Shown here piece by piece: positions 8,658 through 11,079 of a stretch of DNA of 11,079 nucleotides (its first letter is position 1; each line of letters begins with the position of its first letter). Position numbers and translations under genes: made by a program. The DNA comes from Rhizopus sp. PT2906. Taxonomy: Eukaryota > Mucoromycota > Mucoromycetes > Mucorales > Rhizopodaceae. Where the stretch lies: NCBI GenBank assembly GCA_025529335.1, contig JAMYHX010000820.1, positions 1 to 11,079 on the forward strand, written 5' to 3'. Below the pieces are notes generated by a model. The model did no database searches, was not told where the DNA came from, and was given only the letters and a program-made list of their open reading frames with translations.

Positions 8658-10398
8658 TCAGTAGTAAGGAATCCCCCCCTTTCTTTTCCAAATATTGGTT
8701 GCAGTAATATAAGGATTTCCTATAAATATTTCAATCACACATACTCATTTTATCAGCAAGCTCTTTGACTAACAGTCTTTTAGTTAAAAAGTATCCTAAT
8801 TAGAGCTTAAGAGTCTTTAATACAAACAAATGCTACTATTCACCCTTCCTTTACTAGCTAATCCTATTGTGATTTAGCATTATGTGCCTGTCGGAATGTA
8901 AATTATTAACTCTATATAAAGCCTTTCTTTTTCTATTTTGTTTTTAACAAGAGTACCTGGCTCTCTTATTCTAAACAATACACCAACATTTGTCATACAC
9001 GCTCTCGCATACAATACGATTGTATATTTGACCAAAGACACGGCGAGCTTCTTGAACTGCGATGAAATTTTAATTGAAGACTTCAAGAAATAAACTGCTT
9101 TGAAATATCAAAAGCATTTGAATGTTAGTTCAGAGTCATATGTTTGAATTATACTAAAAATCTTCTTTAGATCATAATGGAGGTAGAATAGCGCTACTCC
9201 GATAGCCTGAAACTGATTCCTTAGGCTGTCGTGGCGTGATTTAGCTGTGATAATAACAGAGATGAGCCTTTATCATATATTATGGGACTAGATCAAAGGA
9301 GAGCTCATTGTTACAAAAAAGATCAATCCTTAGTGCGTATAAAGGGTGTAAAAATTCCGGTATATCTTTAAATTAAAGTATCAAAAGCATCAAGCCATTG
9401 TGGTCATTTCATAGTATACGCTTGTAGATAACAACTTGCCTAAATGAGTACGCACGCGCATTTGCAAACAGTTATAGGAAAATGAATAAAAGGTCATCTA
9501 TTGATTTTCTATATATGAACACTCATCTTTATCATCTAACCATACTTTTTGCTACGTATCGGCCTTGTCTTGAAGCAGACAAGAAAACAAGTGGGGAAAT
9601 TCGGAAAAATTTAGACAATTAGTAAAAATTTATCGACACATGAACTTTCTACCGCGGCTTTATTAATGCCATTTCTCTGCGGGTGTGAGATGAATTGTCC
9701 CCCTAAAACCAAGGGTACTAGGTCATATGCGTGTCTTTTAAGACAAGAAGAGAATTGTACATTACTCCTGGTAGCACACGGATAATTCAATGTAATCCTT
9801 TTTACTAATCACTACAAAATTCAAGACTAATAGCTGGCTGATTACTAAGCCATTGAATCCTAAAAAGCATCCATAGATGTTGTTTTTACCTTGAAAAATT
9901 CGATTAGAGTTACATACATGATGATATACTTTTAAGTGTCATACAACACATATGTTTAGATCTCTTTTATTTATCTATAGACAGATCATCCGTTGGTTCT
10001 TCCATTGCCAAAGTGAACCAAGATGGCGTGCTTTTTCAGTCATTTATTGATATATTGTATAGTTCTTACGCTTAAAATACATCATCAGCCAGTTTGATGT
10101 TTTATCAATCAATTCATGGTGTTATTGGCAGCATGAATCAGCTTATCTATGTGTTTAAATAGATCAAACTTCATTTAAAAGCCAAGATCATGAATATCAA
10201 TACAGGAAAGGAAATGCCTTGGTGAAGCAAGGGTCAAGCACCTGTGTGCCACGCGAGGAAGCGCAGTTGCCACACGCTCATCGCTTGATTTGATTGGCCG
10301 AAATCAGGGAAATATTGGGCGCCGATATGCCACGGCAACAACAAAAGAATGCATATATTTTTTTGGATTAATAATAATTTAGTAATCTCTTCATTGCA
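8658..10398. other. Long A/T-rich intergenic region, no gene recognised
   Basis: About 1.7 kb of A/T-rich sequence with stops in all frames. The longest frame (68 codons on minus, 8880-9086) has no recognisable family motif. Small structures seen: a 7-bp inverted repeat CTTGTCT / AGACAAG at 9564-9570 and 9577-9583, and a weak AGCCT / AGGCT pair near 9204-9228. I see no tRNA or rRNA signature. The right end (from about 10250) is less A/T-rich and is the promoter region of the TMEM14 gene. Confidence 0.55.
10293..10297 (-). promoter_or_regulatory. CCAAT box (inverted) upstream of the TMEM14 gene
   Basis: ATTGG on plus (CCAAT on minus), within TGATTGGCCGA, about 100 bp upstream of the TMEM14 ATG, a normal position for an NF-Y/HAP-type site. 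A TATATTT at 10354-10360, about 40 bp before the ATG, may act as the TATA element. Prediction from position and consensus only. Confidence 0.4.
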
Positions 10399-10864
10399 AT
10401 GACTGACATTATAGGTTACGCTTATGGAGCAACTGTATTTGCAGGTGGACTTGTAGGCTATCTGAAAGGTTGAGTAGACGTTACAAAGTATCCTTCCCAT
10501 TATTACTAAGCCCTCAATTCTATAGCTGGGAGTACAGCTTCTCTTTTAGCTGGAGGAGTTTTCGGCGCTTTGGCAGCTCTCGGTGCATACCAGGTTTCTC
10601 AAGATCCAAGAAATGTTACTTTAGCACTGAGTATGTGATCATATGAGGAAGAAATATTTTGAAAATTGAACTTTTTTGTTTCTATTTTAGTTGTTAGCCT
10701 TTTACTCTTAATCGTAATGGGTTCACGCTTCTACAAAGGACGCAAATTTATGCCAGCTGGGCTTGTTACGTTGTTAAGGTAATTACAAAATGAGTAAGAG
10801 AACGTTTAATAACCTTTATTGTAGTATTCTCATGGTCATTCGATATGCTTCTAAACTCAATTAA
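10399..10864 (+). CDS. TMEM14-family small membrane protein (four exons)
   Basis: A 100-residue member of the TMEM14 family (PF03647), a four-helix membrane protein. In animals TMEM14C helps move a heme precursor into mitochondria, and plant FAX proteins of this family export fatty acids from plastids. The fungal role is less clear and probably mitochondrial. Exons are 10399-10468, 10526-10630, 10691-10778 and 10825-10864. The introns are 57, 60 and 46 bp, all GT-AG; the first has a TACTAA branch site at 10504-10509. Spliced, it reads IGYAYG, GGLVGYLKAGS, ASLLAGGVFGALAALGAYQ, GSRFYKGRKFMPAGL and LSILMVIRYAS, matching the family order GY-YG / GG-GY-KAGS / SL-AG / KFMPAG. Hydrophobic segments are at roughly 4-21, 28-47, 54-69 and 79-94. 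Every junction keeps the frame (phases 1, 1, 2), and the stop at 10862-10864 is followed by AATAAA 18 nt later. All features fit an intact gene. Confidence 0.93.
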
Positions 10865-10881
10865 TTATATAAAACAAGAGT

Positions 10882-10887
10882 AATAAA
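10882..10887 (+). terminator. Polyadenylation signal of the TMEM14 gene
   Basis: AATAAA on the plus strand begins 18 nt after the TAA stop of the TMEM14 gene. The remaining 190 bases to the window end are A/T-rich and show no further gene. Confidence 0.6.
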
Positions 10888-11079
10888 GCACGGGAAATTT
10901 GAAACCAGATAGATATTCCAATCAAAATGGGGACATTAGAAGGCGGGATAGAATATGGACCCTTATTATAGAGCGAGCCCAGAGTTTTTTATGTCCTAAT
11001 CATTGACACATCTGATTAGCAACCTAAAATAAAAGTCCGTTGCTTAGCATTGGATTATTTTTTGATCTGATCGTGATAA

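Noticed and set aside
8880..9086. 68-codon minus-strand frame
   Set aside because: No signal peptide, domain motif or promoter context; likely chance in A/T-rich sequence.
10234..10500. 88-codon minus-strand frame
   Set aside because: It is antisense to exon 1 and intron 1 of the TMEM14 gene and has no recognisable features.
1..11079. CRISPR array, bacterial operon, plasmid origin or viral genome
   Set aside because: No spaced direct repeats, ribosome binding sites or viral gene sets are visible; spliceosomal introns and TATA/AATAAA signals show a eukaryotic nuclear locus. The polymerase is of the cellular RNAi family, not a viral replicase.

Overview
The window looks like nuclear DNA from an early-diverging filamentous fungus, most likely Mucoromycota/Mucorales. 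The evidence is an A+T-rich background, very short GT-AG introns (46-61 bp), compact genes with ATATAAG-type TATA boxes and AATAAA signals, a cellular RNA-dependent RNA polymerase of the RNAi pathway, and a decayed Helitron. Nothing suggests a bacterial or viral origin. The species cannot be named from sequence alone.

Layout, left to right. 1-1304: non-coding and A/T-rich, with a GC-rich cluster of three adjacent palindromes at 179-219 and a pyrimidine-rich strand at about 720-875. 1305-2969 (minus): relic of a Helitron Rep/helicase gene. It keeps the N-terminal region and the extreme C-terminal helicase motifs, but the Rep nuclease core and most of the helicase are missing; it also carries frameshifts and a nonsense codon. 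2970-4073: no gene, with an imperfect 28-bp inverted repeat (3283-3310 / 3466-3493). 4074-7966 (minus): a complete three-exon RNA-dependent RNA polymerase gene, 1259 residues after splicing, with the catalytic DLDGD motif. 8222-8416 (minus): a 64-residue secreted, six-cysteine peptide lying head-to-tail upstream of the polymerase. 8417-10398: about 2 kb with no recognisable gene apart from one promoter-like stretch. 10399-10864 (plus): a four-exon gene for a 100-residue TMEM14-family membrane protein. Its exons are too short to appear as a long open frame, so it was found by splicing.

How they relate. The polymerase makes double-stranded RNA for Dicer/Argonaute silencing, and Helitrons are among the elements such pathways can silence. 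The two lying 1.1 kb apart is suggestive but may be chance. The Cys-rich peptide and the TMEM14 protein show no evident functional link to the polymerase. I see no clear new multi-gene system. The items most worth checking are the secreted peptide, the internally deleted Helitron with its T15-C-A7 junction, the inverted repeat, and the palindrome cluster.
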